Of a stretch of DNA of 64,000 bases, positions 9,181-17,982 are shown piece after piece; within the stretch, counting starts at the first letter, position 1, and every line of letters begins with the position of its first letter. A program made the translations under genes and the position numbers. The notes under the pieces were generated by a model, which was not told the DNA's origin, ran no database searches, and was given only the letters and a program-made list of their open reading frames with translations. This DNA is from Burkholderiales bacterium (GTDB lineage: Bacteria > Pseudomonadota > Gammaproteobacteria > Burkholderiales > JAEUOS01), in the NCBI GenBank assembly GCA_016790635.1, contig JAEUOR010000066.1, positions 61,524 to 125,523 on the forward strand, read 5' to 3'.

Positions 9181-10116
9181 TCAGTTGCCTGGTTCGCGTC
9201 TCGCGCCGTCAATGCCGCCGTCGGGCGGGGCATCGCGCCCATCGCCCAAGGCCGCGCGATAGCGCGACGGCGCCCGCCCGGCCTGACGCCGGAAGAACCG
9301 GCTGAAGTAGGCCGGATCGTCGAATCCCAGTTCGCTTGCGATCACTTCGACGGTGGCGCCGGAATAGGCGAGGGCGCGGCGCGCCTCCAGCAGCAGGCGT
9401 TCATGCAGCAATGCCAGCGCCGATTGCCCGGTCGTGGCGCGGCAGACGCGGCTCAAGTGATCCGCGGTGACTCCCAACGCGTCCGCATAGAACGCGAGTT
9501 GATGCTGGCGCCGGAAGTTGAGTTCGATCAGCGAGCGGTAGCGATGCGTGAGCGCATCGCGCGCGGCCTGCCGTTGCAGCGGGCCAGGGGTTGCGCCGCC
9601 CTGACGCAGCACCCAGACCACCAGCAGCGTCGCCAGCGCGGCCAACGCCTCGGCGCGCCCGGGCCGGCTCTGGCTGAACTCATCGGCGATGCGCGCGAAC
9701 AACTGCGCACAGGCATCGAACTGCGGCGCGACGGCCGCCCGGTCGAGGATGATCGAATGCGCCAGCCGGCTGGCCAGGGTCGGCGAGGGGGCGAGCGCGT
9801 GGGCCAGCGCCGGGGTCGGCAGCGTGACCTGCTGGCCGGCACTTTCGGCGGCGTACGCGAAGCCGTGCACCGTGCCGGGAGCGATCATCCACAGTGCCGG
9901 AGCGTCGAGGCGATGCGTGGCGCCGTCGATGGTGGCGTTGACGCGGCCTGCGGCAAGCAGGTGGATCTGGTGCAGGCCCTGATGCCGATGCGCCGGAATC
10001 GTCCAATCGTGCAGGCGTCCGCGCACCGCGATGGTCTCGTAATGCAGCCAGTCTTCGGGCTGGAAATGTCGCACCTCCCGGAAGGCGACAATCTGCGGGG
10101 TGGCAGCAGCAGGCAT
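9181..10116 (-). CDS. AraC family transcriptional regulator (PobR/HpaA-like)
   Basis: A 311-residue regulator. The N-terminal half is a cupin sensor (PAHRHQGLHQIHLL, then APALWMIAPGTVHGF). The C-terminal pair of helix-turn-helix motifs includes VTADHLSRVCRATTGQSA and VIASELGFDDPAYFSRFFRR, the standard AraC signature. The ATG at 10116 (MPAAATPQIV) is preferred because the open frame upstream is low-complexity Arg/Pro/Ala translation overlapping the divergent gene. This subgroup often responds to hydroxybenzoates or hydroxyphenylacetate. It is transcribed away from the catabolic operon that starts at 10265, so it is the probable activator of that operon, with an aromatic acid as likely inducer. 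Confidence 0.88.
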   Translation of the reverse strand: MPAAATPQIVAFREVRHFQPEDWLHYETIAVRGRLHDWTIPAHRHQGLHQIHLLAAGRVNATIDGATHRLDAPALWMIAPGTVHGFAYAAESAGQQVTLPTPALAHALAPSPTLASRLAHSIILDRAAVAPQFDACAQLFARIADEFSQSRPGRAEALAALATLLVVWVLRQGGATPGPLQRQAARDALTHRYRSLIELNFRRQHQLAFYADALGVTADHLSRVCRATTGQSALALLHERLLLEARRALAYSGATVEVIASELGFDDPAYFSRFFRRQAGRAPSRYRAALGDGRDAPPDGGIDGARREPGN

Positions 10117-10171
10117 GGGCAGGCGGGGCACGGGCGGACAAGCGATTCTGGCCGGAAATGTACAAGGCCTG

Positions 10172-10187
10172 CCATGTTTCGTCCATG
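10172..10187. promoter_or_regulatory. Candidate AraC-type operator (CCATG direct repeat)
   Basis: CCATG occurs at 10172-10176 and again at 10183-10187, 11 bases apart and so on one face of the helix, as AraC-family half-sites usually are. It lies inside the 148-base divergent region between the regulator and the Bug gene. This rests on short matches only. Confidence 0.25.
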
Positions 10188-10264
10188 GTGCCCGCGCGGG
10201 AGGGCGCCTAGGCTTGCAACCCGGCCCGGCGCCTTGCCGGTCGCGTTGAAGAATGGAGATCCGC

Positions 10265-11245
10265 ATGCAACTTGACCGCCGCAGTTTCCTGGGCGCTACC
10301 GCCCTGGCCGCGCTGGGTCTGGCCGCACCCGCGCGCGCGCAACTGGCCGGCACGGCCAGCATCATTTCCGGCTTTCCGGCCGGCGGCATGGGTGATTCGG
10401 TCTCGCGTCCCATGGCCGAACGCCTGCGCGGACGGTACGCGGCCAACGTGATCGTCGATTCCAAGGTCGGCGCCGGCGGGCGCATCGCGGCGGAGTTCGT
10501 CCGGCGCGCCGCGCCCGACGGTCTCACGATCCTGCAGATTCCCAGCTCGATCATGGTGCTCTATCCGCACATCTACAAGAAACTAAGCTACGACCCGTTG
10601 GCCGACTTCATCCCGGTGGCAAGCACGGCGGTCTACGACGTGTCGTTCACCGCCGGGCCCGGCCTGCCGGCCGAGATCCGCACCGTTGTGGATTTCATCA
10701 AGTGGGCGCGCGCCAATCCGAAGCTCGCCAACTACGGCGTTCCGGCGGCGGGTTCGGCGCTCAACTTTGCCGGCATGATGTTGAAACGCGCGGCCAATTT
10801 CGACTTCACTTCGGTCGCCTACAAGGGCGGCGCACCCCTGCTGCAGGACCTGCTGGGCGGCCAGGTGCCGGTCAGCTTCAACGTGCTGGGCGAGGTCCTG
10901 CCGCACGTGCGCGCCGGCAAGCTGCGCTCGCTGGCCGTGGCTACCGACAAGCGCTCGCGCTTCCTGCCCGAGGTGCCGACCTTCATCGAGCAGGGGTATG
11001 CGGATGTGGTGCTCAACGAATGGCTGGGCTGGTTCCTGCCGACCAAGACGCCGCCCGAGATCGTGCGCCGACTGTCCACGCTGGTACGCGAGGGGCTTGG
11101 CGCGCCGGAATTTGTCGAAGGCCTCAACACCCGCGGCCTGATGCCGCTGGCGTTGTCACAGGAGGATTTCGCCGCCATGTTCAGGCGCGACTACGACAAG
11201 TGGGCCGGCGTCGCGCGGGCCACCGGTTTCGTCGCCGAGGACTGA
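10265..11245 (+). CDS. Bug-family tripartite tricarboxylate transporter substrate-binding protein
   Basis: A 326-residue periplasmic receptor. The N-terminus DRRSFLGATALAALGLA is a twin-arginine-like signal ending at ARAQ. It shows the Bug-fold marks IISGFPAGGMGDSVSRP, the DGLTILQIPSS turn and ATDKRSRFLPEVPTF. The ATG at 10265 is preferred over 10253 because GGAG (10256-10259) then serves as ribosome site. It is the first gene of the plus-strand operon and overlaps the next gene by one base (TGATG). No TctA/TctB membrane genes are nearby, so it either uses a distant permease or acts as a sensing receptor. The ligand is probably an organic or aromatic carboxylate. Confidence 0.92.
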   Translation: MQLDRRSFLGATALAALGLAAPARAQLAGTASIISGFPAGGMGDSVSRPMAERLRGRYAANVIVDSKVGAGGRIAAEFVRRAAPDGLTILQIPSSIMVLYPHIYKKLSYDPLADFIPVASTAVYDVSFTAGPGLPAEIRTVVDFIKWARANPKLANYGVPAAGSALNFAGMMLKRAANFDFTSVAYKGGAPLLQDLLGGQVPVSFNVLGEVLPHVRAGKLRSLAVATDKRSRFLPEVPTFIEQGYADVVLNEWLGWFLPTKTPPEIVRRLSTLVREGLGAPEFVEGLNTRGLMPLALSQEDFAAMFRRDYDKWAGVARATGFVAED

Positions 11246-13032
11246 TGCCCGTGGCCGCAGACCTGGAGATCAACGGCGCACAGGCGCTGGTGCGGGCCAT
11301 CATGGCCGAGAACGTCCAGCAGGTGTTCGGCCTGGTGGGCGGCAAGCTGGCGCCGCTCTTGAAGGCCATCGCCGACGAGCCGCGCCTGACCTACACGGGG
11401 GTGCGTCACGAAGCCGCCGCGACCATGATGGCCGCCGGCTACGCCGCCGGCACCGGGCGCATCGCACTGGCCCTGGGCGAGATGGGGCCGGGCACGCTCA
11501 ACCTGGCATCGGGCCTGGGCGTCGCGTACAACAACAGCCTGCCGCTCCTTGCCATCACGACCAACCAGCACCGTGCCGCGGCCTATCCGCACAGCGGCAT
11601 GTTCATGGACTTGGATGCGCTTGCGGTGACACGCGCGATCACCAAGTGGAACGCCGTCGTGCACGATCCGCGGCGCATCCCCGAACTGGTGCGACGCGCC
11701 TTTCGCGAGGCGTTCTCCGGCCGGCCCGGGCCGGTGCACCTGGACGTGCCGCAGGATGTGCTCGCCGCGCGCTGCACGTTCGGCGCCGATACCTTCGACC
11801 TGACGCCCGCGCAGTACCGCGCCATCGGCACGCCACGCCCGGATCGCGGCGCTGTCGCCGCCGCCGCGTCCCTGCTGCGCGACGCAAAGCGGCCGCTGAT
11901 CGTCGCCGGCGGCGGGGTGGTGGCCAGCGGCGCGGTCGACGCGCTGCGCACGCTGGCCGCGCGCCTGGCGGCGCCGGTGCTGCCGACGCAGATGGCGCTG
12001 GGCGTGGTCGCCTCCGACAGTCCGCATTTTTTCGGCCACGGCGGCATCATCGCCGGCGAAGCGGTGTGGCAGACCGTCGCGCGCGCCGACGTGGTGGTCT
12101 CGGTGGGCTGTCGGCATACCTCGTGGATGTGGGACGAGCGCGGCCCCCTCGTGCGGCGCTCGCACCGCGTCATCAGCATCAATCTCGATCCGTCCGCCTT
12201 GGGCGCACCCGTCGCGCACGAGGTGTCCATGCAGGCCGACGCACGCGCCGCGCTCGAGGACCTCATCGACGCGCTGGCCGCGAACCAGCCGCGGCCGGCT
12301 GCGGGCGAGTGGCTCGCCGAGGCGCGCGGCCTGCGCGCGGCGTATCGCACCCGGCTCGACACCATGGCAGACGAGGCAGGCGAGGTGATGCACCCGGCCG
12401 CGCTGGCGCGTGCCGTCGCCGCGGCCCTGCCTGCCGGAGCGCTGGCGGTCTATGACGGCGGCCACACCACCTTCTGGAGCAACGACTTCACCCCGGTGGC
12501 GGAGGCGCGCACGCGCTTTCACGAACCCATGATGAGCCACCTGGGCTTCGGCCTGCCGTACGCGCTGGCCCTGCAACGCGCGCATCCGCGACGGCCCGTC
12601 GTCCTCATCACCGGCGACGGCGCGTTCGGCTTCACGATGAACGAGCTCGACACGGCCCGGCGCTACGGCCTGAACGTGATCGTGGTGATCCACAACAACG
12701 CCGCCTGGGGCATCATCCGCGCCGGGCAGAAGAACCAGGGCGGCTTCGAACTGGGTTCCTCTCTCGAAGGCACCGACTATGCGGCCATCGCGCGCGGCTT
12801 CGGTTGCCATGGCGAGCTCGTCAGCGCGCCGACCGAAGCGGCGGGTGCATTCGAGCGCGCCTTAGCCGCGCGTCTGCCGGCGGTGCTCGACTGCCGCACC
12901 CGCTTCGTGCCCCACCCCTGCCTGCCGGGCTTTGGCGCGATGAACCGCTACAGCTTCGATTCCGTGGCCGGGGTCACCGGCCCGGCCGGCGTGGCAAACT
13001 CCGCCCTTCCCACCACCACCCGATCATCATGA
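11245..13032 (+). CDS. Thiamine pyrophosphate enzyme (acetolactate synthase/benzoylformate decarboxylase-like)
   Basis: A 595-residue three-domain TPP enzyme. The pyrimidine domain has the catalytic Glu in YTGVRHEAAATMMAAGYA near residue 53. The central domain carries KRPLIVAGGGVVASGAV. The TPP-binding motif is GDGAFGFTMNELDTARRYG, followed by the NN of VIVVIHNNAAWG. The start ATG overlaps the stop of the receptor gene (TGATG) and its own stop overlaps the glcG-like start (ATGA), so translation is coupled. The family includes acetolactate synthase, benzoylformate and oxalyl-CoA decarboxylases and lyases. In this operon a 2-oxoacid decarboxylase or carboligase on a ring-cleavage or side-chain product is the best inference. 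Confidence 0.87.
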   Translation: MPVAADLEINGAQALVRAIMAENVQQVFGLVGGKLAPLLKAIADEPRLTYTGVRHEAAATMMAAGYAAGTGRIALALGEMGPGTLNLASGLGVAYNNSLPLLAITTNQHRAAAYPHSGMFMDLDALAVTRAITKWNAVVHDPRRIPELVRRAFREAFSGRPGPVHLDVPQDVLAARCTFGADTFDLTPAQYRAIGTPRPDRGAVAAAASLLRDAKRPLIVAGGGVVASGAVDALRTLAARLAAPVLPTQMALGVVASDSPHFFGHGGIIAGEAVWQTVARADVVVSVGCRHTSWMWDERGPLVRRSHRVISINLDPSALGAPVAHEVSMQADARAALEDLIDALAANQPRPAAGEWLAEARGLRAAYRTRLDTMADEAGEVMHPAALARAVAAALPAGALAVYDGGHTTFWSNDFTPVAEARTRFHEPMMSHLGFGLPYALALQRAHPRRPVVLITGDGAFGFTMNELDTARRYGLNVIVVIHNNAAWGIIRAGQKNQGGFELGSSLEGTDYAAIARGFGCHGELVSAPTEAAGAFERALAARLPAVLDCRTRFVPHPCLPGFGAMNRYSFDSVAGVTGPAGVANSALPTTTRSS

Positions 13033-13454
13033 GCAAACTGACCATCACCCAGGCCAATCGCATCATCGCCGCGGGTTTCGAGTACGCGCACAAAAACAAG
13101 ATCAAGCCGCTGGGTATCGTCGTGCTGGACGACTCCGGCAACATCGTCTCCGCGCAGCGCGACGACGGCGCAACCATGTTCCGCATCGACGTGGCCACCG
13201 GCAAGGCCTGGGCCGCCGTGGGCATGGGCGCGTCCAGCCGCGCGCTGGCCGCGCGCGCCAAGGACAACCCCAATTTCTTCGTCGCCCTCGCGGCCACCGG
13301 CAAGGGCCGCTTCCTGCCGCAGACCGGCGCGGTGCTGATCAAGGATGGTGCAGGCAACGTCCTGGGTGCCGCCGGCGCCAGCGGCGGCACCGGTGAGGAA
13401 GACGAAGCGGCCTGCATGCACGGCATCGAGGCTGCCGGCCTGACGCACGGTTGA
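13029..13454 (+). CDS. GlcG/HbpS family heme-degrading-like protein
   Basis: A 141-residue single-domain protein. The family is recognised from LTITQANRIIAAGFEYAHK, the strand GIVVLDDSGNIVSAQRDD, and the C-terminal VLGAAGASGGTGEEDEAC. Such GlcG/HbpS (DUF336) proteins are common small members of catabolic operons in Burkholderiales; some bind heme or act as accessory proteins, but their exact role here is unknown. The start overlaps the upstream stop (ATGA) and its stop overlaps the TTGA start of the amidohydrolase. No signal peptide, so cytoplasmic. Confidence 0.88.
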   Translation: MSKLTITQANRIIAAGFEYAHKNKIKPLGIVVLDDSGNIVSAQRDDGATMFRIDVATGKAWAAVGMGASSRALAARAKDNPNFFVALAATGKGRFLPQTGAVLIKDGAGNVLGAAGASGGTGEEDEAACMHGIEAAGLTHG

Positions 13455-14461
13455 ACACCATGCCAGCCCCAAGCGGGATCGACGTCCACACCCACATCGT
13501 CCCGGAGAAGTTCCCGGCCTATGTCGGCGCGGCCGCGCCCTCGAACTGGCCGTCGATGGCGCCGGCGCATGCCTGCCACCAGCACGTGATGATCGCGGGC
13601 AAGGTTTATCGCACCGTGTCGGACCAGTGCTGGGACATGACGCGGCGCCTTTCCGACATGGACGGCATGGGCGTGGCCGAGCAGGTCATCTCGCCGATGC
13701 CGGAACTCCTTTCCTACTGGCTGCCCGCACCCGTCGCGCAGCAACTGCTGCGCTTCATCAACGAAGAGATCGCGCGCTACGTCGCCGCCGGCGGCGCGCG
13801 CCTGACCGGCCTGGGTGCGGTGCCGCTGCAGGACATGAAACTCGCGATCGCCGAGCTGGAGTACGTGGTCGGCACGCTCAGGTTTCCCGGTGTGGAGATC
13901 GGCAGTCACATCGACGGCAAGCCCTTGGGCTCGCCCGAGTTCGAGCCTTTCTTCGCCGCCGCCGAGGCCATGGGCGCGTGCATCTTCGTGCATGCGTTGA
14001 GGCCGCATATGGACCGCGTGGTCGGCCCGCCGGCGCTGGAACAGGCGCTCGCCTTCCCGGGCGAGATCGGCATGGCCGCGGCATCGCTCATCACGACCAA
14101 TCTGATCGAGCGCCACCCCGGACTGCGCATCGCGTTTTCGCATTGCGCCGGCGCGCTGGGGTTGATGTTGCCGCGCCTGGAGAGCATCCGCGGCAAGGTG
14201 CCGGCATTGGCCGAGGCCATCACCTCCTCGCCCACCACGCAGGCGCGCAAGTTCTTCTACGATGCGCTGGTCTACGACGCACCGACCCTGAAGCACTTGA
14301 GCGCACTGTTCGGTCCGACGCAGATCATGCTCGGCACCGACTACCCCTTTGTCGTCCATGAGCCGGACCCGCACGGAAGGATCGAGGCCTGCGGCTTCGA
14401 CGCCGCGACCCGCGCGCTCATGACCACGGGCAACGCGCGGCGCTTTCTGGGGCGGGCGTGA
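13451..14461 (+). CDS. Amidohydrolase family protein (ACMSD/2,3-dihydroxybenzoate-decarboxylase-like)
   Basis: A 336-residue metal-dependent TIM-barrel enzyme. The metal ligands appear as DVHTHIVPEKF at the N-terminus, HALRPHM mid-chain, FSHCAGAL, and the catalytic Asp in LGTDYPF near residue 296. This layout is typical of the ACMSD group, which performs non-oxidative decarboxylation or hydrolysis of aromatic-derived acids. The TTG at 13451 gives a 4-base overlap with the previous gene; the ATG at 13460 (MPAPSGIDVH) is an equally plausible start. Together with the dioxygenase-like and hydroxylase genes downstream it suggests a decarboxylation step in ring breakdown. Confidence 0.87.
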   Translation: MNTMPAPSGIDVHTHIVPEKFPAYVGAAAPSNWPSMAPAHACHQHVMIAGKVYRTVSDQCWDMTRRLSDMDGMGVAEQVISPMPELLSYWLPAPVAQQLLRFINEEIARYVAAGGARLTGLGAVPLQDMKLAIAELEYVVGTLRFPGVEIGSHIDGKPLGSPEFEPFFAAAEAMGACIFVHALRPHMDRVVGPPALEQALAFPGEIGMAAASLITTNLIERHPGLRIAFSHCAGALGLMLPRLESIRGKVPALAEAITSSPTTQARKFFYDALVYDAPTLKHLSALFGPTQIMLGTDYPFVVHEPDPHGRIEACGFDAATRALMTTGNARRFLGRA

Positions 14462-15423
14462 GGCGTCGCGCCTTCGTCGGCGCCGGCGCGGCCGGTCTCC
14501 TTGCGGGGCCGGCACGTGCCCAGGCCGACTACCCGGTGCGACCGGTACGCCTGATCGTACCCAACTCCCCCGGCAGTTCGGTGGACACCGTCGGCCGGGC
14601 ATTGGCCCTCCACCTCGGCACGACGCTGAACCAATCCGTATTCGTTGAGAACCGCGCCGGCGCGTCGGGCCTCCTGGGACTGGACGTCGGACGCGCTGCA
14701 CCTGCCGATGGTCATACCCTGATGGTCGCCTCGACCAGTTCGATGAGCGTCGCGCCCCTGCTCAAGAAAGCCCTGCCTTTCGATGTCATGCGCGACTTCG
14801 ACTTCGTCGCGCAGATCGCGGTGCTGCCCAACGTGGTCGCAGCCAACGCGGGCCTGGGCATCAACAACGTGCGCGGGCTCATCGCCTACGCCAAGGCGCA
14901 TCCCGGCCGCGTCAACATGGCCTCTGCCGGGGTCGGGTCGATCTCGCATCTGGCTGGCGTGGCCTTGTCGACCGCCGCGGGTTTCGACTCCCTGCATGTG
15001 CCCTACACCGGCGGCGGACCGTCCGTGGCCTCGGTTGCAGCCGGCCAGTCGCACTGGACCATCGCGCCGGCACCCGCCATCATGCCCATGGCCAAGACCG
15101 GACGCATCAAGCCGCTCGGGCACAGCATGGCGCGCGGCGCCAGCGTGCTCGAGGGCCTCCCCAGCATCGCCGACGAAGTGCCGGGCTTCGAGTTCAACGC
15201 CTGGATCGGCATCGTCGCGCCCAAGGGCCTGCCCCCACCGGTGCTGACGAAGGTTCGTTCGGCGCTCGACGCCGCGCTGCGCCTGCCCGCGCTGGAGACG
15301 TCCTTCGCCGGCAACGGCGCCTTTGTACGCTTCACCACGCCGACGGAGTTTCGCGCCATGCTGACTGCCGATATCGAACTCAACCGCCGCGCCATGAAGA
15401 CCGCGGCGATCGAACCCGAATAG
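14458..15423 (+). CDS. Bug-family tripartite tricarboxylate transporter substrate-binding protein
   Basis: A 321-residue exported receptor starting at GTG, which overlaps the amidohydrolase stop (GTGA). A Tat-like signal RRRAFVGAGAAGLLAG ends at ARAQ. Family marks are VRLIVPNSPGSSVDTVGRAL, FVENRAGASGLLGLD and the DGHTLMVAS turn. It is the second Bug receptor in the same operon, which is unusual and may mean that two related ligands are captured. No permease genes are adjacent. Confidence 0.92.
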   Translation: MRRRAFVGAGAAGLLAGPARAQADYPVRPVRLIVPNSPGSSVDTVGRALALHLGTTLNQSVFVENRAGASGLLGLDVGRAAPADGHTLMVASTSSMSVAPLLKKALPFDVMRDFDFVAQIAVLPNVVAANAGLGINNVRGLIAYAKAHPGRVNMASAGVGSISHLAGVALSTAAGFDSLHVPYTGGGPSVASVAAGQSHWTIAPAPAIMPMAKTGRIKPLGHSMARGASVLEGLPSIADEVPGFEFNAWIGIVAPKGLPPPVLTKVRSALDAALRLPALETSFAGNGAFVRFTTPTEFRAMLTADIELNRRAMKTAAIEPE

Positions 15424-15432
15424 GAATACGCC

Positions 15433-16338
15433 GTGCAGGGTCCCCTGGTCAACGAAATGCAAAGCGTCGCGATGGGCGTGCCCGACGTGGCCGCCGCGGA
15501 GCGCTTCTATACCGACATTTGGCGCCTGAGCGTCGCCGCCCGCACACCCACGACCGTCTACCTGCGCGGCACCGGTGCCGCGCACCACATCGTCTCCCTG
15601 ACCGCCGCGCAAGCGCCGGAACTGCTGGCCCTGACCCTGGGCGCGCCTTCGCGCGAGGCGATCGATGCGCTTGCCGCGGCCGTGCCGCGCCATGGCGGAA
15701 CCGTCCTGGCCGCGCCTGCCGAATCGGCCGACCCGGCAGGCGGATACGGCCTCGCCCTGCGTGATCCGGAAGGGCGCATCCTGCGCGTGGTGCACGGCAC
15801 CGCCCGCCATGCCGACACGACGCCCGAGCGTGACCGCCCGCAACGCCTGGCGCACGTGGTCATGAACAGCCGCGACGTGCCGGCGATGCAGCGCTTCTAC
15901 GCCGACGCGCTGGGCTTTCGCCTCTCGGACCGCACGCGCATCATGGCCTTCATGCGCTGCAACACCGACCACCACAACATCGCACTGGCGGACGCCGACA
16001 ACGACTGCCTGAACCACATCGCCTTCGTCATGCCCGACCTGGATGGCGTCATGCGCGGCGGGGGGCGCATGAAGGACGCCGGCCACCCGGTGCAATGGGG
16101 GCCCGGCCGCCACGGCCCTGGCAACAACGTCTTCAACTATTTCGTCGGACCGTTCGATTTCGTCATCGAATACACCGCCGAGGTTTCCACCGCGGACGAG
16201 GACTACAAGGTCGGCATGCCAGAGGACTGGAAGTGGCCGCCGGGGCGCATCGACCACTGGGGGGTGGGCACCCCGCCCTCGGCGGAACTCAAGGCGGCAC
16301 AACGGCGCATCCGCTTCGCCGACAACCTCCGGGTCTGA
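15433..16338 (+). CDS. VOC family extradiol-dioxygenase-like protein
   Basis: A 301-residue two-domain vicinal-oxygen-chelate protein (type I extradiol dioxygenase fold). The C-terminal domain keeps a full 2-His-1-carboxylate iron site: His141 (RLAHVV), His195 (LNHIAF) and Glu246 (DFVIEY), the spacing expected for a catalytic ring-cleaving enzyme. The N-terminal domain lacks this set, as usual. The GTG start is nine bases after the upstream stop. Next to the flavin hydroxylase it plausibly cleaves the catechol that the hydroxylase makes. The substrate is unknown. Confidence 0.87.
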   Translation: MQGPLVNEMQSVAMGVPDVAAAERFYTDIWRLSVAARTPTTVYLRGTGAAHHIVSLTAAQAPELLALTLGAPSREAIDALAAAVPRHGGTVLAAPAESADPAGGYGLALRDPEGRILRVVHGTARHADTTPERDRPQRLAHVVMNSRDVPAMQRFYADALGFRLSDRTRIMAFMRCNTDHHNIALADADNDCLNHIAFVMPDLDGVMRGGGRMKDAGHPVQWGPGRHGPGNNVFNYFVGPFDFVIEYTAEVSTADEDYKVGMPEDWKWPPGRIDHWGVGTPPSAELKAAQRRIRFADNLRV

Positions 16339-16366
16339 AGACCGGGCCGCCCCCGGATCGCGCCGC

Positions 16367-17950
16367 ATGCAGGACTACGACGTCGCCATTGTCGGCTTCG
16401 GCCCGGCCGGCGCGACCGCCGCCGCGCTCCTGGGCCAGGCCGGCGTGCGCACCCTGGTCATCGATCGCCTGACTGAAATCTACGATCGCCCGCGCGCGTT
16501 CTCGCTGGACCACGAAATCATGCGCGTGTTCCAGAATCTTGGCCTGGCCGCGGAGATCGCCCCGCATGTAGCGCCCTTCTCCGCCTCGGAGCACTACGGC
16601 GTGGATGGGCAGCTGATCCGCCGCCTGACCATGATCGACCCGCCCTATCCGCTGGGCTGGACACCTTCGATGGTGTTCCTGCAACCGCCGGTCGAGGCCG
16701 CGCTGCGCCGTTGCGCCACGGCCGCGGCGTCGGTGCACGTTGAAACAGGCGTTGATCTCACGGATCTGCGCCAGGACGAGAGCGGCGTGACACTCGATCT
16801 GGTCGGCATCGAAGCCGGCGCGGCGCCGCGCAGGGCACGCGCGCGCTACCTGATCGGCTGTGACGGCGCGTCCAGCACCGTTCGGCGCCTGGCAGCCATC
16901 GCCAGCGATGACCTGGGATTCGACGAGCCCTGGCTGGTGGTCGACATCCTGCTGAAGGACGGCGGCGGCGCGCGCCTGCCCCCGGCCTCGGCGCAGTTCT
17001 GCGAACCCGCCCGTCCGATCACCTACCTGATCGGCACGCGCAACCACCGCCGCTTCGAGATCATGCTCCTGCCGGGCGAGGACCCGCGCGCGATGGAGGC
17101 GGACCCGGCGGTGTGGCAGTTGCTCAAGCGCTGGCTGGCGCCCGACGAGGCGACCCTGTGGCGGCGCGCCAGCTACCGCTTTCATGCCCTGGTCGCCTCA
17201 CCATGGCGCCGTGGCCGCGTGTTCCTCGCGGGAGATGCCGCGCACCAGCAGCCGCCCTTCCTGGGCCAGGGCATGTGCCAGGGCGTGCGTGATGTCGCAA
17301 ATCTGTCTTGGAAACTCGCCGCGGTCCTGTCCGGTCGGGCCGGCGCCGCCCTGCTGGACACCTACGGCGAGGAACGCAGCGGCCATGTACGTGCGCTGAC
17401 GGCCACGATCAAGCATATCGGCGAGGCGGTCTGCGAGCGTGACCCGGCCCGCGCGCGCCAGCGCGACGCCGACCTGGTCGCGCAGCAGGGCGGAACGGTC
17501 AGGAGCGTGCCGCGCCAGGACCTGATACCGCCGCTTCGGAGTGGCCTGGTTTCCGGCCAGGAGCACGCGGCCATCGGCACGCTGTTCCCGCAACCCTGGG
17601 TGGCCACCGCGGCGGGCAGCGGGTTGCTCGACGACCTGGCAGGCGGCGGCGTGCGCGTCATGCTGGCTGCCGACTTCGACGCGACGGCGCTGGCGGATGA
17701 CGCCGCGGCGATCGGCGCGCGCCTCATCCGCTTTGTCGCAGGGCCGCCCACGGTCGGCGCGGCATGCGAGGTGGCCGAGCGCGACGGCATCGTCGCTGCC
17801 TGGTTTGCACGCCACGACGTGCGCATGGCGCTGGTGCGTCCGGACCACTACGTCTTCGGCGTGGCCAGGCAGAGCACCGACGCGCTCGCGTTGATCGTCG
17901 CCCTGCGCGCCGGCCTGCGCGGCGCCTCCGAACAATCTTCCCAGACCTGA
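16367..17950 (+). CDS. FAD-dependent aromatic hydroxylase (MhpA/PheA-like)
   Basis: A 527-residue class A flavin monooxygenase. Dinucleotide motif DVAIVGFGPAGATAAALLG at residues 5-23, LIGCDGASSTVRRL (the DG motif) near 165, and GDAAHQQPPFLGQGMCQGV near 289, the FAD ribityl-binding motif with the PP-x-GQGM signature of the MhpA/phenol-hydroxylase branch. The C-terminal third is the thioredoxin-like domain of this branch. It is the last gene of the operon and follows the dioxygenase gene by 28 bases. It most likely hydroxylates a monohydroxy-aromatic acid with NAD(P)H and O2, giving the substrate for ring cleavage. Confidence 0.9.
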   Translation: MQDYDVAIVGFGPAGATAAALLGQAGVRTLVIDRLTEIYDRPRAFSLDHEIMRVFQNLGLAAEIAPHVAPFSASEHYGVDGQLIRRLTMIDPPYPLGWTPSMVFLQPPVEAALRRCATAAASVHVETGVDLTDLRQDESGVTLDLVGIEAGAAPRRARARYLIGCDGASSTVRRLAAIASDDLGFDEPWLVVDILLKDGGGARLPPASAQFCEPARPITYLIGTRNHRRFEIMLLPGEDPRAMEADPAVWQLLKRWLAPDEATLWRRASYRFHALVASPWRRGRVFLAGDAAHQQPPFLGQGMCQGVRDVANLSWKLAAVLSGRAGAALLDTYGEERSGHVRALTATIKHIGEAVCERDPARARQRDADLVAQQGGTVRSVPRQDLIPPLRSGLVSGQEHAAIGTLFPQPWVATAAGSGLLDDLAGGGVRVMLAADFDATALADDAAAIGARLIRFVAGPPTVGAACEVAERDGIVAAWFARHDVRMALVRPDHYVFGVARQSTDALALIVALRAGLRGASEQSSQT

Positions 17951-17955
17951 CGCCA

Positions 17956-17971
17956 GCCCGCGGCAACGGGC
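17956..17971. terminator. Weak hairpin between convergent genes
   Basis: GCCCG, six-base loop, CGGGC, in the 32-base gap between the hydroxylase gene and the convergent acyltransferase gene. The stem is only five base pairs and there is no T-run. Confidence 0.3.
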
Positions 17972-17982
17972 AAGCGCCACCG

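Noticed and set aside
11191..12810. Long open frame antisense to the TPP enzyme gene
   Set aside because: A mirror effect of high GC at third codon positions; the translation is Arg/Gly/His-rich with no family motif, while the plus strand encodes a full TPP enzyme.
14341..16368. 675-codon minus-strand frame over the Bug and VOC genes
   Set aside because: Shadow of high-GC coding DNA; spans two unrelated plus-strand genes and their junction.
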